From contig CAJTIU010000018.1 in NCBI GenBank assembly GCA_910576335.1, positions 40,007 to 104,006 of the forward strand: DNA of 64,000 nt, read 5' to 3'. A program made the translations under genes and the position numbers. This document shows, one piece after another, positions 17,732 to 25,683 of this stretch. The DNA comes from Lachnospiraceae bacterium (lineage in GTDB: Bacteria > Bacillota > Clostridia > Lachnospirales > Lachnospiraceae). The first letter of the stretch is position 1, and each line of letters opens with the position of its first letter. Under the pieces are notes generated by a model that had not been told where the DNA came from, made no database searches, and worked only from the letters and a program-made list of their open reading frames with translations.

Positions 17732-18373
17732 ATGAAAATAAAAAAAGCTATAATTTGTGTTGCTTGTTTAATAGGAATCTGTTCAATATCCGCAATTGCA
17801 AGTGAATATTCAGAGAGTGAGTCTTTTGATTTTTCCGGATGGGGACAGACTCTAAAAAATGTTGCCGAGAAGCCATCGAAAAGCCGATCCAGAACAGCAG
17901 CAGATGAAACATTGGTTCAAGGAAAAGAGGTAGCAATTTCAGAATCTGACGTTGATATGGGAACACAGTTCTATCAGGCGGCAGGTTTTACCGAGGAGGA
18001 AGCAAGGGAACAATCTGTGGAATATTTCAAAGAATACGAAGCAATGTATGCAGAGGCCATAGCAAAGGGCTATAGTGCCACGGATGAAGAAATCGAAGGC
18101 TATCTTGAGGAAATGAAGGCATCTATTTTCAGTGATACCACTGATGAAACAACACAGGCACAATATCGCGAGATGATTGGGCAGTTTGATTCAGAAGAGG
18201 ATTACTGGAACTATGAAAAGGAAGTCTACAGGAAGCAGCTGCCGATCGAAAAGATGGTTCGTGATCTCGAAAGGGAGTATTTTGGTCAGGAATCAGCAGA
18301 TGAGGAAGGCTGGGATGAATATTTTGAAAACTACAAGGCTGACCTTGTTAGAAAGCAAAACTATCAGAATTAG
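17732..18373 (+). CDS. SurA-N-like secreted protein (copy 1)
   Basis: 213 aa starting at ATG 17732, with GGAGG 7-11 bases upstream; the earlier in-frame ATG at 17717 overlaps that site. Signal peptide of about 24 residues. An acidic linker is followed by a helical domain (VDMGTQFYQAAGFTEEEA; ATDEEIEGYLEEMKA; LPIEKMVRDLEREYF) that resembles the N-terminal chaperone helices of SurA/PrsA-type proteins but has no rotamase domain. It may be a periplasm/wall-side chaperone or effector partner. The stop codon shares its last base with the palindrome at 18373. Paralogues lie at 23303 and 25684. Confidence 0.8.
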   Translation: MKIKKAIICVACLIGICSISAIASEYSESESFDFSGWGQTLKNVAEKPSKSRSRTAADETLVQGKEVAISESDVDMGTQFYQAAGFTEEEAREQSVEYFKEYEAMYAEAIAKGYSATDEEIEGYLEEMKASIFSDTTDETTQAQYREMIGQFDSEEDYWNYEKEVYRKQLPIEKMVRDLEREYFGQESADEEGWDEYFENYKADLVRKQNYQN

Positions 18374-18404
18374 GGGACGGGGCAGTTATAAAATGCCCCG
18401 TCTC
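18373..18404. repeat. GGGGACGGGGC palindrome (after SurA-like copy 1)
   Basis: GGGGACGGGGCAGTTATAAAATGCCCCGTCTC: diverged copy with intact GC arms. Directly abuts the stop codon; likely terminator hairpin. Confidence 0.75.
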
Positions 18405-18493
18405 TGAACACCCCATTGAATGTAAGCTGTGGCTGATGTAAAGAAATAAATTCTTGACGTGTTGGTACGCATTATCTACCTTTTACGGTATAG

Positions 18494-18680
18494 GACATCC
18501 TTTCCGGCAACCATTGGGTGTAAACTGCTAGTTGCTGTAAAGAGATAGTTATGAGCAGGAAACCACAGATTTCTTTTATTTTTCTTTCCTTTGTATTAAT
18601 ATTTAGATACAGAACAGATAGTGCTTAACATAATTGAGAAATGCAAAGCAAAATTATATGAGGGAGGGTAGTAAGGAAGT
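18494..18680 (+). repeat. conserved leader repeat L2
   Basis: Second copy of the leader at 16825-17010, about 85 percent identical. Here its downstream extension (CACCATTTGTAAAATGAATA and on to the ribosome site) also matches L3. Confidence 0.65.
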
Positions 18681-18745
18681 CCTGTCACCATTTGTAAAAT
18701 GAATATTAGATTCTATAATAATGTAGAGAGGAAGGGGAATTGTTC

Positions 18746-19261
18746 ATGAAGCCTTTTGACTATTGTGAGAAAAAAATATTGAAAAAAACTTCTTTCAGAA
18801 TCGCCATATGTATTTTATATTTTGTGCTAAACATGATGGCTCGGTCGATTTATAGAACATTTCAGATGTTAGAATATGGTAACGGGTATCAGTCTTCTCT
18901 TGTATATATTGTTTTGAGTGAAATAATATTATGGGCACCGTTTGTCTTCGTGATTATCAGGTGCGTATTAAAAAGTGGATGGAGATGGCTGCTGGTTAAT
19001 AGTAAAAGATTTGTCGGGCAGAACTGGTGGAAATATGAAATCTATTTATTGGGGCTGTTCCTTGTCTGGAGAAGTGTAGTGATCGGAGACATGTACCTTG
19101 AATTTCCTTTGATTGGAGCACTGTGGTTATCTCAGTCTTTTGGCAGTTATGTGCTCATGATTTTTACAAGTCATATATTTGATAACGTGGGTTCTATTTT
19201 GTTTTTTGTGATTGTTCCTGTTTTCTGTAGTATAGTAAGTCAGAACCGGGAAGAAGTGTAA
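18746..19261 (+). CDS. multi-pass membrane protein of unknown function (copy 1)
   Basis: 171 aa from ATG 18746 (GGAAGGGG about 9 bases upstream; a TTG at 18740 is an alternative). Begins MKPFDYCEKKILKKTSFRIA, similar to the opening of DUF805 proteins (KPFDY), then about four hydrophobic helices (21-45, 52-75, 100-122, 135-160). No catalytic motif. The repeated upstream leader suggests the same regulation as neighbouring array genes. Copy 2 at 22614 carries a nonsense mutation. A membrane partner or immunity-like role is possible but unproven. Confidence 0.75.
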   Translation: MKPFDYCEKKILKKTSFRIAICILYFVLNMMARSIYRTFQMLEYGNGYQSSLVYIVLSEIILWAPFVFVIIRCVLKSGWRWLLVNSKRFVGQNWWKYEIYLLGLFLVWRSVVIGDMYLEFPLIGALWLSQSFGSYVLMIFTSHIFDNVGSILFFVIVPVFCSIVSQNREEV

Positions 19262-19274
19262 AATCTGCACGCAG

Positions 19275-19405
19275 TTCGTTTTGCTACTATTCATGAATTA
19301 TCGTCTGCTCATAGTAACGGCATCCGTCCTATTTAAAGGGACTTTCAGCGAGGAGCTGGAAGCCGGAAATTACTATTTTACCGGCTCGGATGCTGTGTGG
19401 CTTTC
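19275..19405. repeat. degenerate GTTAC MITE, reverse orientation
   Basis: CATAGTAACGGCATCC, then CTTTCAGCGAGGAGCTGGA, then ACCGGCTCGGATGC corresponds to the reverse complement of the copy at 26353-26499. Ends are eroded. The same degenerate segment recurs at 23140-23262. Confidence 0.65.
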
Positions 19406-19426
19406 GACACTTGCAGTGTCTGTAAG

Positions 19427-19468
19427 AATTGGGGACGGGGCATTTTTAAAAATGCCCCGTCCCCAATT
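19427..19468. repeat. perfect 42-bp palindrome, best copy of the GGGGACGGGGC family
   Basis: AATTGGGGACGGGGCATTTT and on to its exact reverse complement, 21 bases each arm. The only copy with full symmetry and not inside a gene. Confidence 0.9.
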
Positions 19469-19507
19469 AAAAAATACATTTGAAAGTTGCTTTCAGAGAA
19501 GGGTGTA

Positions 19508-19695
19508 GGATATCCTTTCCGGCAACCATTGGGTGTAAACTGTTGGTTGCTGTAAAGAAATAGTTATGGCAGGAAATCACTGATTTCTTTTATTTTTCTT
19601 TCCTTTGTATTAGTATGCAGATATAGAACAGATAGCGCTTAGCATAATTGAGAAATGCAAAGCAAAATTATATGAGGGAGGGTGGTAAGGAAGTT
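19508..19695 (+). repeat. conserved leader repeat L3
   Basis: Third copy of the leader, upstream of the DUF805-like gene; nearly identical to L1 in its first 170 bases and to L2 after that, so it looks like a recombinant. Confidence 0.65.
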
Positions 19696-19753
19696 CTGTC
19701 ACCATTTGTAAAATGAATATTAGATTCTATAATAATGTAGAGAGGAGGCGGGA

Positions 19754-20050
19754 TTGTTCAAGAAGCCTTTTGACTATAAGGTTCAACGGATTTCAAGAAC
19801 ATATTACTGGGTTGCCTGGGGGATTTGGAATATATTGAGCCTTGCAGTTATTTTCGCCCTGGCAATGGAATATCAGCATTATGATGAATATAAAATGAAT
19901 ATCTTGTTTGCGGTTGTTCTTTGTATTCATTTTATTTATCTGTTTTTTCTAACAGCAAAGAGATTTCATGATGTTGGAAAAAGCACAGGCTATTGCGTTT
20001 ATGTATACTGTTGATTCCATTAGTAATAGGAGAAGAATATGAAAAATATA
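19754..20050 (+). pseudogene. DUF805 family membrane protein, frameshifted
   Basis: Opens FKKPFDYKVQRISRTYYW and reaches the DUF805 hallmark AKRFHDVGKS (residues 71-80), with two hydrophobic helices, but stops at residue 86. In the next frame the following bases read LLRLCILLIPLVIG, which is what the last DUF805 helix should look like, so a frameshift near 19990 has cut the gene. The ATG found in the sister gene (18746) is AAG here, leaving a TTG at 19754 after GGAGGCGGG. The old 3' end runs into the next gene. Confidence 0.75.
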
Positions 20051-21049
20051 TTTAAAAAGAACGTCAAAAAAAGCATTTGTGGTATATTATCCGGAATCTT
20101 GTTTGTAAGTGGAATTTCTTGTGTTGATATTTATGCAAATGAGCCGAATGAGACTGTTTTTCATGATGTAGCACAAGACATATCAAATGAGAAAGCATCA
20201 ATAGACGCTGATCCTGTAACGCAGAATAATGTTAGTGTTGAAGAGGTTGAAGCAATTATAGATACTTTAGAAGATGTAGATGTTATCAATACAGAAGAAC
20301 AGATTGTAAGTGAAGAGTGCGCAATGGAAACAATTGACACAGAGGAAAAACAGGATGTTGAAAAACAAATTGTTAATGAAGAAAATGAGGACTATATAAT
20401 AGAAACCTATGAAGAAGACGGGAAACAATTTGTTGCAACATATTCTCGGGATCTGTCAACTATGTCATTGGTTTGTTGTGATGGCGATATAATTACTAAT
20501 CGGGTATTTTTATATGATTCAACATTGCAAAAATATCTTGAATAGACAGTAGTATTAGAAACAGATGAAACAATGACCTTAACTGATGAAAATAATGTAG
20601 AGGCACAAAAAATAAATTATAATTCAAAGACTAAGACTTTATACAAATGGAATAAGAATCCTTACTATTATCAATCAGGTTCAAGTAAAGAAAAGACTTA
20701 TTTGAAAATTGGATGTAAGGCAAACTATAGAATTCGTACAGATAATCTTTCTGATAAAAAAGCAAAGAAATGTAATGCATATAAATCGGCAATTAAAAAG
20801 AGTAATAGTTATTATCAGAAAGGAACGGCATATTTGGCTGGATCGGGTATTTCGTTAGGGGTAGTGGCGTGCTTGGTGACAGCAAATGCGGTTTTTCCGC
20901 CATCTGTTATAGTATCAATTGTTGTAGCAACATTGGGTGGAGGTTCGGCTCTATATAAGGGTGCATCGGCTTTGGCTAATTCACAGGAGAAATATTATGA
21001 TGCAAAAGACTATTATGCTATTATAAAAACATATGGAAAAAAGTTGTAA
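20039..21049 (+). pseudogene. secreted hydrophobic-domain protein interrupted by in-frame TAG
   Basis: ATG 20039 (GGAGAAGAAT upstream). Signal peptide (about 1-34), then a very acidic region rich in E, D, V and I (40-135). An amber codon at 20543-20545 follows YLE, and the same frame continues for 167 more codons to 21049. The second half holds a lysine-rich region and a glycine/alanine-rich hydrophobic stretch (YLAGSGISLGVVACLVTANA through GGGSALYKGASALA) like the membrane-inserting part of bacteriocins or pore formers. One base change (CAG to TAG would do) explains the break. If the stop is strict, only a 168-aa fragment is secreted. A scrap of the same gene (NKNPYYYQSG) recurs at 25225. 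Confidence 0.75.
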
Positions 21050-21266
21050 AATAATAAAAATTTTTCAAGCAGTTTGTGAGTAGGGATGAGACAATGGTAA
21101 GGTTTCCTTGCTGATAGAATCAGAGTTGATACTACTGTAGGGTCTCAATCATTTTTTTGGTATAAAACTGTGCAAAGTCAGTATTCATGCAGCAAAGTGA
21201 GTATTGTATTACTAAAAAATGATTGAGACAAAATAATACCCAATATTATACGAGGAGGATATAAAT

Positions 21267-21458
21267 ATGAAAATGTATAAAAAATTCGCCCTGTTTTTTG
21301 GAGCACTTTCAATTTTAAATGTATTGCTCATAGCGGCAATCTTGTTAAGAATAGTAGCTTTTGAATACCAGACTATCGTTATTATAGCGTTGGCATTTAT
21401 TTCATTTGCAGGATCAGCGTTTACTGCTGCCGTTGCCATTAGCCGGGAAAACAAATGA
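21267..21458 (+). CDS. 63-aa two-helix membrane protein (copy 1)
   Basis: Small protein with a short basic start (MKMYKKFALFF), two hydrophobic helices (about 6-28 and 34-55) and a charged tail ISRENK. GAGGAGGATATAAAT precedes the ATG. The last bases overlap the subtilisin start (ATGA), so the pair is translationally coupled. Further copies: 25325 (intact), 26630 (frameshifted) and a 3' scrap at 11910. Size and topology resemble bacteriocin immunity proteins or small protease partners, but no family is recognised. Confidence 0.8.
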   Translation: MKMYKKFALFFGALSILNVLLIAAILLRIVAFEYQTIVIIALAFISFAGSAFTAAVAISRENK

Positions 21459-22501
21459 AAAAAAATTGTTTAAGTGCGCTAATGGTATTATATGCCTTTT
21501 CAATACTTTTTGGAACATCTTTGTTTTCTCAGAAATATAATCTGCAGTTGAATAAGACGGTATCCGCTGTATCGTATAAGAGATTATTGGATGAGTACTG
21601 CCCTCAACGAAAAGCAGTTATTGCATTAATTGACTCGGGATTTTCCTGTAAAGAGAATATTTCAAAAGGAAGAATATGGAATAATACTGGCGAAAAATCT
21701 TCTAATAATATAGATGATGATGGGAATGGTTACATAGATGACAAAACGGGTTGGAACTTCGTTGATAATAGTAACGATATTACGAGTAAACAGGAATATA
21801 CGCATGGAACATCATTATTGAATATTTTGGTGGGAAAGCAAAAGAACCAGGGTATTATTAAAGACATAGAGTGTTGCGAAATAATGCTTATTAAAGCCCT
21901 TGGGGACGAAAATGAAAATGGGAAAATGCAGGCTCTTATACAGGCTATTGAATATGCAGAGAAAAACGGAGCAGTGATATGTAATTTGAGCCTGTCAACA
22001 TATCAAAAAGACAATGAACTGAAGAAAGTGATAGATAATTCAAACATGCTTTTTGTTGTTGCGGCAGGGAATGATGGGGAAAATTTAAATGAAGACTTTC
22101 CAAGTTATCCATCAGCATTTGCTTTGAATAATATACTTTCTGTGACAGCAATAGATGATGAGGGTGTTCTTTTACCTGAATCAAATTATGGAGACAAGTA
22201 TGTTGACGTTGCAATGTATGGGAGTAATATTGATGTCAGATTTGCGGATGGAGGGCACGAAATGGTGTCAGGAACATCAATTGCAGTCCCTTATGTATCG
22301 ACATCGGCTGCATTAATATATGCTTACGCTCTAAACGAGCTTTCTTCAGCAGAAATTAAGGATATTATTGTACAATCATCAGAGAAAACAAAAGAATTGT
22401 CATCTAAAGTTAAAGCGGGAGGATATTTGAACTTTCAACGTGCTTTTAACGCGGTATTGAAGAAAGAAAAGCAGAAAATCCGTCTAAGAGAATTGCTGTG
22501 A
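21455..22501 (+). CDS. subtilisin-like serine protease (S8), membrane-anchored or exported
   Basis: 348 aa. N-terminal hydrophobic segment (8-26) acts as signal or anchor. Full triad: Asp60 (VIALIDSGFS), His117 (YTHGTSL), Ser275 (SGTSIAVPY), plus the oxyanion Asn206 (VVAAGNDG). Residues 85-96 (NIDDDGNGYIDD) form a likely calcium loop common in this subtilase branch. There is almost no pro-domain, so it may be made active or use its partner. The start overlaps the 63-aa gene. The hydrophobic secreted protein lies just upstream, so processing of that protein is a plausible job; inference only. Deleted relics of this gene lie at 12003 and 25513. Confidence 0.92.
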   Translation: MKKNCLSALMVLYAFSILFGTSLFSQKYNLQLNKTVSAVSYKRLLDEYCPQRKAVIALIDSGFSCKENISKGRIWNNTGEKSSNNIDDDGNGYIDDKTGWNFVDNSNDITSKQEYTHGTSLLNILVGKQKNQGIIKDIECCEIMLIKALGDENENGKMQALIQAIEYAEKNGAVICNLSLSTYQKDNELKKVIDNSNMLFVVAAGNDGENLNEDFPSYPSAFALNNILSVTAIDDEGVLLPESNYGDKYVDVAMYGSNIDVRFADGGHEMVSGTSIAVPYVSTSAALIYAYALNELSSAEIKDIIVQSSEKTKELSSKVKAGGYLNFQRAFNAVLKKEKQKIRLRELL

Positions 22502-22613
22502 CTACTCGTTCTATATTCTATAAATGAATAATTCAAAAAATTGTATAATTGTCAACTTGTGCAGTATCTGTAACTCAACGGTTAAATACAAAATAGAGGA
22601 AGAGGAGATTTAT

Positions 22614-23120
22614 ATGAAATGTGAGAAAAGAACATTGAAAAAAACTTCTTTCAGAATCGCCATATGTATTTTATATTTTGCGCTAAACATGATGGCTTGG
22701 TCGATTTAGAGAACATTTCAGATGTTAGAATATGGTAACGGGTATCAGCCTTCTCTTGTATATATTGTTTTGAGTGAAATAATATTATGGGCACCGTTTG
22801 TCTTCGTGATTATCAGGTGCGTATTAAAAAATGGATGGAGATGGCTGCTGGCTAATAGTAAAAGAGTTGTCGGGCAACATTGGTGGAAATATGCAATCTA
22901 TTTATTGGGGCTGTTCCTTGTCTGGAGAAGTGTAGTGATCGGAGATATGTACCTTGAATTTCCTTTGATCGGAGCACTGGGGTTATCTCAGTCTTTTGGC
23001 AGTTATGTGCTCATGATTTTTACAAGTCATATATTTGATAACGTGGGTTCTATTTTGTTTTTGGCGATAGTTCCTGTTTTCTGTAGTATAGTAAGTCAGA
23101 ACCGGGAAGAAGAATTGTAA
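22614..23120 (+). pseudogene. multi-pass membrane protein copy 2, nonsense mutation
   Basis: Copy of the gene at 18746. ATG at 22614 has GAGGAGATTTAT upstream. After 32 codons the TAT (Tyr) of copy 1 is TAG (GATTTAGAGAAC against GATTTATAGAAC). The rest (RTFQMLEYGNGYQ to the end) stays open with about 90 percent identity. Its upstream 40 bases are the 3' end of the 17205 gene (CTGTAACTCAACGGTTAAAT), marking a recombination joint. Confidence 0.88.
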
Positions 23121-23139
23121 AATCTGCACGTAGTTCGTT

Positions 23140-23262
23140 TTGTTGCTATTCACGGATTAATCTCTGCTCATAGTAACGGCATCCGGCCTATTTAAAGGTA
23201 CTTTCGGTGAGGAACTGGAAGTTGAAAATCACTACTTTACCGGCTCGGATGCCGTGTGGTTT
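23140..23262. repeat. degenerate GTTAC MITE, reverse orientation (second)
   Basis: Parallel to 19275-19405: CATAGTAACGGCATCC, CTTTCGGTGAGGAACTGGA, ACCGGCTCGGATGC. Duplicated together with the preceding membrane-protein gene. Confidence 0.65.
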
Positions 23263-23302
23263 TCGACCCTTGCAGTGTCTGTAACGCAACGGTTAAATAC
23301 AA

Positions 23303-23950
23303 ATGGAGGAGAAAAAGATAAAGATAAAAAAGGCTATAATTTGTGTCGCTTGTATAATAGGAATCTGTTCAATATCCGCAATTGCAGGCGAGTATTCAGA
23401 GAGTGAGTCTTTTGACTTTTCTAAATGGGGACAGATTTTGAAGAATGATGCCGAAGAGTCATCGGAGTTACGAGTCAGAACAGCAGAAGAGGAAACATTG
23501 GTTCAGGGAAAAGAAGCAGCAGTTTCAGAATCTGACGTTGACATGGGAACGCAGTTCTATCAGGCGGCAGGTTATACCAAGGAGGATGCAAGGGAACAGT
23601 CTGTGGAATATTTCAAAGAATACGAAGCAATGTATGCAGAAGCCATAGCAAAAGGCTATAGTGCCACGGATGAAGAAATCGAAAACTATCTTGATGAAAT
23701 GAAAGCATCTATTTTCAGTGACACCACTGATAAAACAACACAGGAGCAATATCGCGAGATGATTGGGCAATTTGATTTGGAAGAGGATTACTGGAACTAT
23801 GAAAAGGAGGTCTACAGGAAGCCGCTGCCGATTGAAAAGATGGTACAAGATCTCGAAAAGGAGTATTTTAACCAGGAATCAGCAAATGAGGAAGGTTGGG
23901 ATGAACATTTTGAGAACTACAAGGCTGACCTTGTTAGAAAGCAAAACTAA
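23303..23950 (+). CDS. SurA-N-like secreted protein (copy 2), start codon altered
   Basis: Same protein as 17732, about 88 percent identical, with signal peptide and helical domain intact to RKQN. The ATG used by copies 1 and 3 is ATA here (AAAAAGATAAAG). Translation would need ATA, or the ATG at 23303 that lies inside the old ribosome site. Expression is therefore doubtful although the reading frame is otherwise clean. Upstream joint sequence CTGTAACGCAACGGTTAAAT is shared with the 17205 gene end. Confidence 0.75.
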   Translation: MEEKKIKIKKAIICVACIIGICSISAIAGEYSESESFDFSKWGQILKNDAEESSELRVRTAEEETLVQGKEAAVSESDVDMGTQFYQAAGYTKEDAREQSVEYFKEYEAMYAEAIAKGYSATDEEIENYLDEMKASIFSDTTDKTTQEQYREMIGQFDLEEDYWNYEKEVYRKPLPIEKMVQDLEKEYFNQESANEEGWDEHFENYKADLVRKQN

Positions 23951-24083
23951 AATTGATGCGATACTCTGTATGGCTTTGCCATGAATCAGGGGTGAAAGTG
24001 CAGAGGGATGGTTCAAAGAAAATGAGGAGATTCAAGGGGGTTGAGTTGCCGAGACTACACATAATGAAAGAGAGGGATTTAAT

Positions 24084-24794
24084 ATGAGGAAAAAAATATT
24101 AAATAAGACGAAAAAATTTTTAGCAGTATTATTGATTACAATTATGATGAGTAGTGTGACTGTATATGGAAGTACGAAAGCGACAACACCTATGAAAGGT
24201 TGGCGTTATGCAAAAAAAACAGCAAGTTATCAAGTGAATTCAACATCAAAAAAGTATGATTATACGGAAGCGCAGATAAAAAATGTTGGTGTAAAATATG
24301 ATTCTAAAAAAATTTTTATAACCGGAAAAGCAAAAGGATGTAAATATGTTACAGGAAAGTATAATGGGAAAGAGAAAACAGTTAAAGTAGAATCAAATAA
24401 ATTTAAATTAGTGTTTGATTATACAAAAGCAAAGGATATTAAAATTAGTGGCTTGAACTCCAAAAAAGAAAGGATATCTAGAAATAAAAAAGTAAACGTA
24501 GAAAAATATGTCACTGAAAAGCCAATATATGACAAAATAAAGAGAACAGGGAAAGGAATAAAATATGGCGTAAAAACAGTGGCGAATTCAACATTAAGTT
24601 TTAAATATAAAGGAAAGTTGATAAAAAAATGTGTAATAGATAGTTCTTATACAAATATTACGATAAAAGACAGTATACTGAAAGGAAAATCTGGATATTT
24701 TACTGTAACACAAAAGGAGAATGGGAAAAAGATAAGTAAAAAAATGAAATTCCCGATTTTAAAAGAAGGTGAAGTAAGCGAAATCAGTTACTAG
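24084..24794 (+). CDS. secreted lysine-rich protein of unknown function (236 aa)
   Basis: Signal peptide (MRKKILNKTKKFLAVLLIT, cleavage near VYGS, residue 30), then a strongly basic, beta-rich mature part with many Lys-Lys and Gly-Lys turns (for example FITGKAKGCKYVTGKYNGK; TLSFKYKGKLIKKC). Such composition is seen in Ig-like or wall-binding exported proteins. Very AT-rich compared with flanking housekeeping genes, which suggests transfer. GAGAGGGA precedes the ATG. Ends just before half of the GGGGACGGGGC palindrome. No family recognised. Confidence 0.72.
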   Translation: MRKKILNKTKKFLAVLLITIMMSSVTVYGSTKATTPMKGWRYAKKTASYQVNSTSKKYDYTEAQIKNVGVKYDSKKIFITGKAKGCKYVTGKYNGKEKTVKVESNKFKLVFDYTKAKDIKISGLNSKKERISRNKKVNVEKYVTEKPIYDKIKRTGKGIKYGVKTVANSTLSFKYKGKLIKKCVIDSSYTNITIKDSILKGKSGYFTVTQKENGKKISKKMKFPILKEGEVSEISY

Positions 24795-24799
24795 CAATC

Positions 24800-24811
24800 G
24801 GGGACGGGGCA
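24800..24811. repeat. half copy of the GGGGACGGGGC palindrome
   Basis: GGGGACGGGGCA six bases after the stop of the 24084 gene; the right arm is missing, replaced by the relic gene that follows. Confidence 0.6.
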
Positions 24812-25200
24812 GCGGACTTCCTGTGAACTCTGTCCCAAGAGCGCGGCGAAGGATATTTACCGGAAGGAAAAAAGGTTCCGCCATATCTCCTGGGGATTCT
24901 GCGAAACCTGTTTGAAGAAATGGAGGTGTATGTTGATGAATGAGTTCCAGGTAGATGATGATTTCTTATACGAATGTATGCCTGCTTTGGAGGAAAAGGT
25001 TCTTTAGGAATACCGGGAAGAGAAGGAGCAGCCGCATGAATTTTCCAGTGGGTTTGAACAGAAAATGAGACAGCTCTTACAAAATCAGGGGTGAAAGTGC
25101 AGAGGGATGTTTCAAAGAAAATGAGGAAGTTCAAGGGGTTTGAGTTTCCGGGACTACACAAAAAATATAGGAGTTACTTGGATGATGTGATAAAAAATTG
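24812..25200 (+). pseudogene. relic of an anti-sigma-factor-like gene
   Basis: From about 24936 the frame reads MNEFQVDDDFLYECMPALEE, a stop, then EYREEKEQPHEFSSGFEQKM and RQLLQ, another stop. The pattern (short acidic start, then EFS-F--KM) is the N-terminus of Lachnospiraceae ECF anti-sigma proteins. Preceding bases may be the tail of its sigma factor (KDIYRKEKRFRH). About 80 bases of this relic (AATCAGGGGTGAAAGTGCAG and after) recur at 23983-24060. No function. Confidence 0.5.
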
Positions 25201-25324
25201 TGTTAAAAAAGAAAAAAACAAATAAGAATCCTTACTATTATCAATCAGGTTTAAGTAAAGAAAAGACTTTCTAAAAAATGATTGAGACAAAATAATATCC
25301 ATATTATACGAGGAAGATATAAAT
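25201..25324. other. recombination joint between array modules
   Basis: 25217-25264 matches 20645-20705, inside the hydrophobic secreted protein gene (AATCCTTACTATTATCAATC). It jumps directly to the leader of the 63-aa gene (AAAAAATGATTGAGACAAAA, as at 21212). Marks a deleted second copy of that gene. Confidence 0.75.
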
Positions 25325-25516
25325 ATGAAAATGTATAAAAAATTTGCCCTGTTATTTTTAGTAACTTCAATTTTAAATGTATTGCTCATAGCGGCAACGT
25401 TGTTAAGAATAGTAGCTTTTAAATACCAGACTATCGTTATTATAGCGTTGACAGTTGTTTCATATGCTGGAGGAGTGTTTATTGCTATGGTTGCCATTAG
25501 CCGGGAAAACAAATGA
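25325..25516 (+). CDS. 63-aa two-helix membrane protein (copy 2)
   Basis: About 85 percent identical to the copy at 21267, with the same ribosome site (GAGGAAGATATAAAT) and two helices. Here the coupled subtilisin gene is deleted down to a 100-base scrap, so the protein would act without that partner. Confidence 0.75.
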   Translation: MKMYKKFALLFLVTSILNVLLIAATLLRIVAFKYQTIVIIALTVVSYAGGVFIAMVAISRENK

Positions 25517-25622
25517 GAAAGAAGTCATAGAAAATTCAAATATGCTTTTTGTTGTTGCGGCAGGGAATGATGGGGAAAATTTAAATGAAGACTTTCCAAG
25601 TTATCCCTCAGCATTTGCTTTT
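25513..25622 (+). pseudogene. internal scrap of the subtilisin gene
   Basis: Encodes VIENSNMLFVVAAGNDGENL and on to SAFA, matching subtilisin codons 192-223 (oxyanion region). Both catalytic ends are missing. It joins to the TTCGACACTTGCAGTGTCTG sequence also found at 19402 and 23262. Confidence 0.85.
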
Positions 25623-25683
25623 CGACACTTGCAGTGTCTGTAACTCAACGGTTAAATACAAAATAGAAATGGAGGAGAAAAAG

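Noticed and set aside
20543..20545. Amber codon as pyrrolysine
   Set aside because: No downstream insertion structure or pyl genes seen here; a nonsense mutation in a decaying array is simpler.
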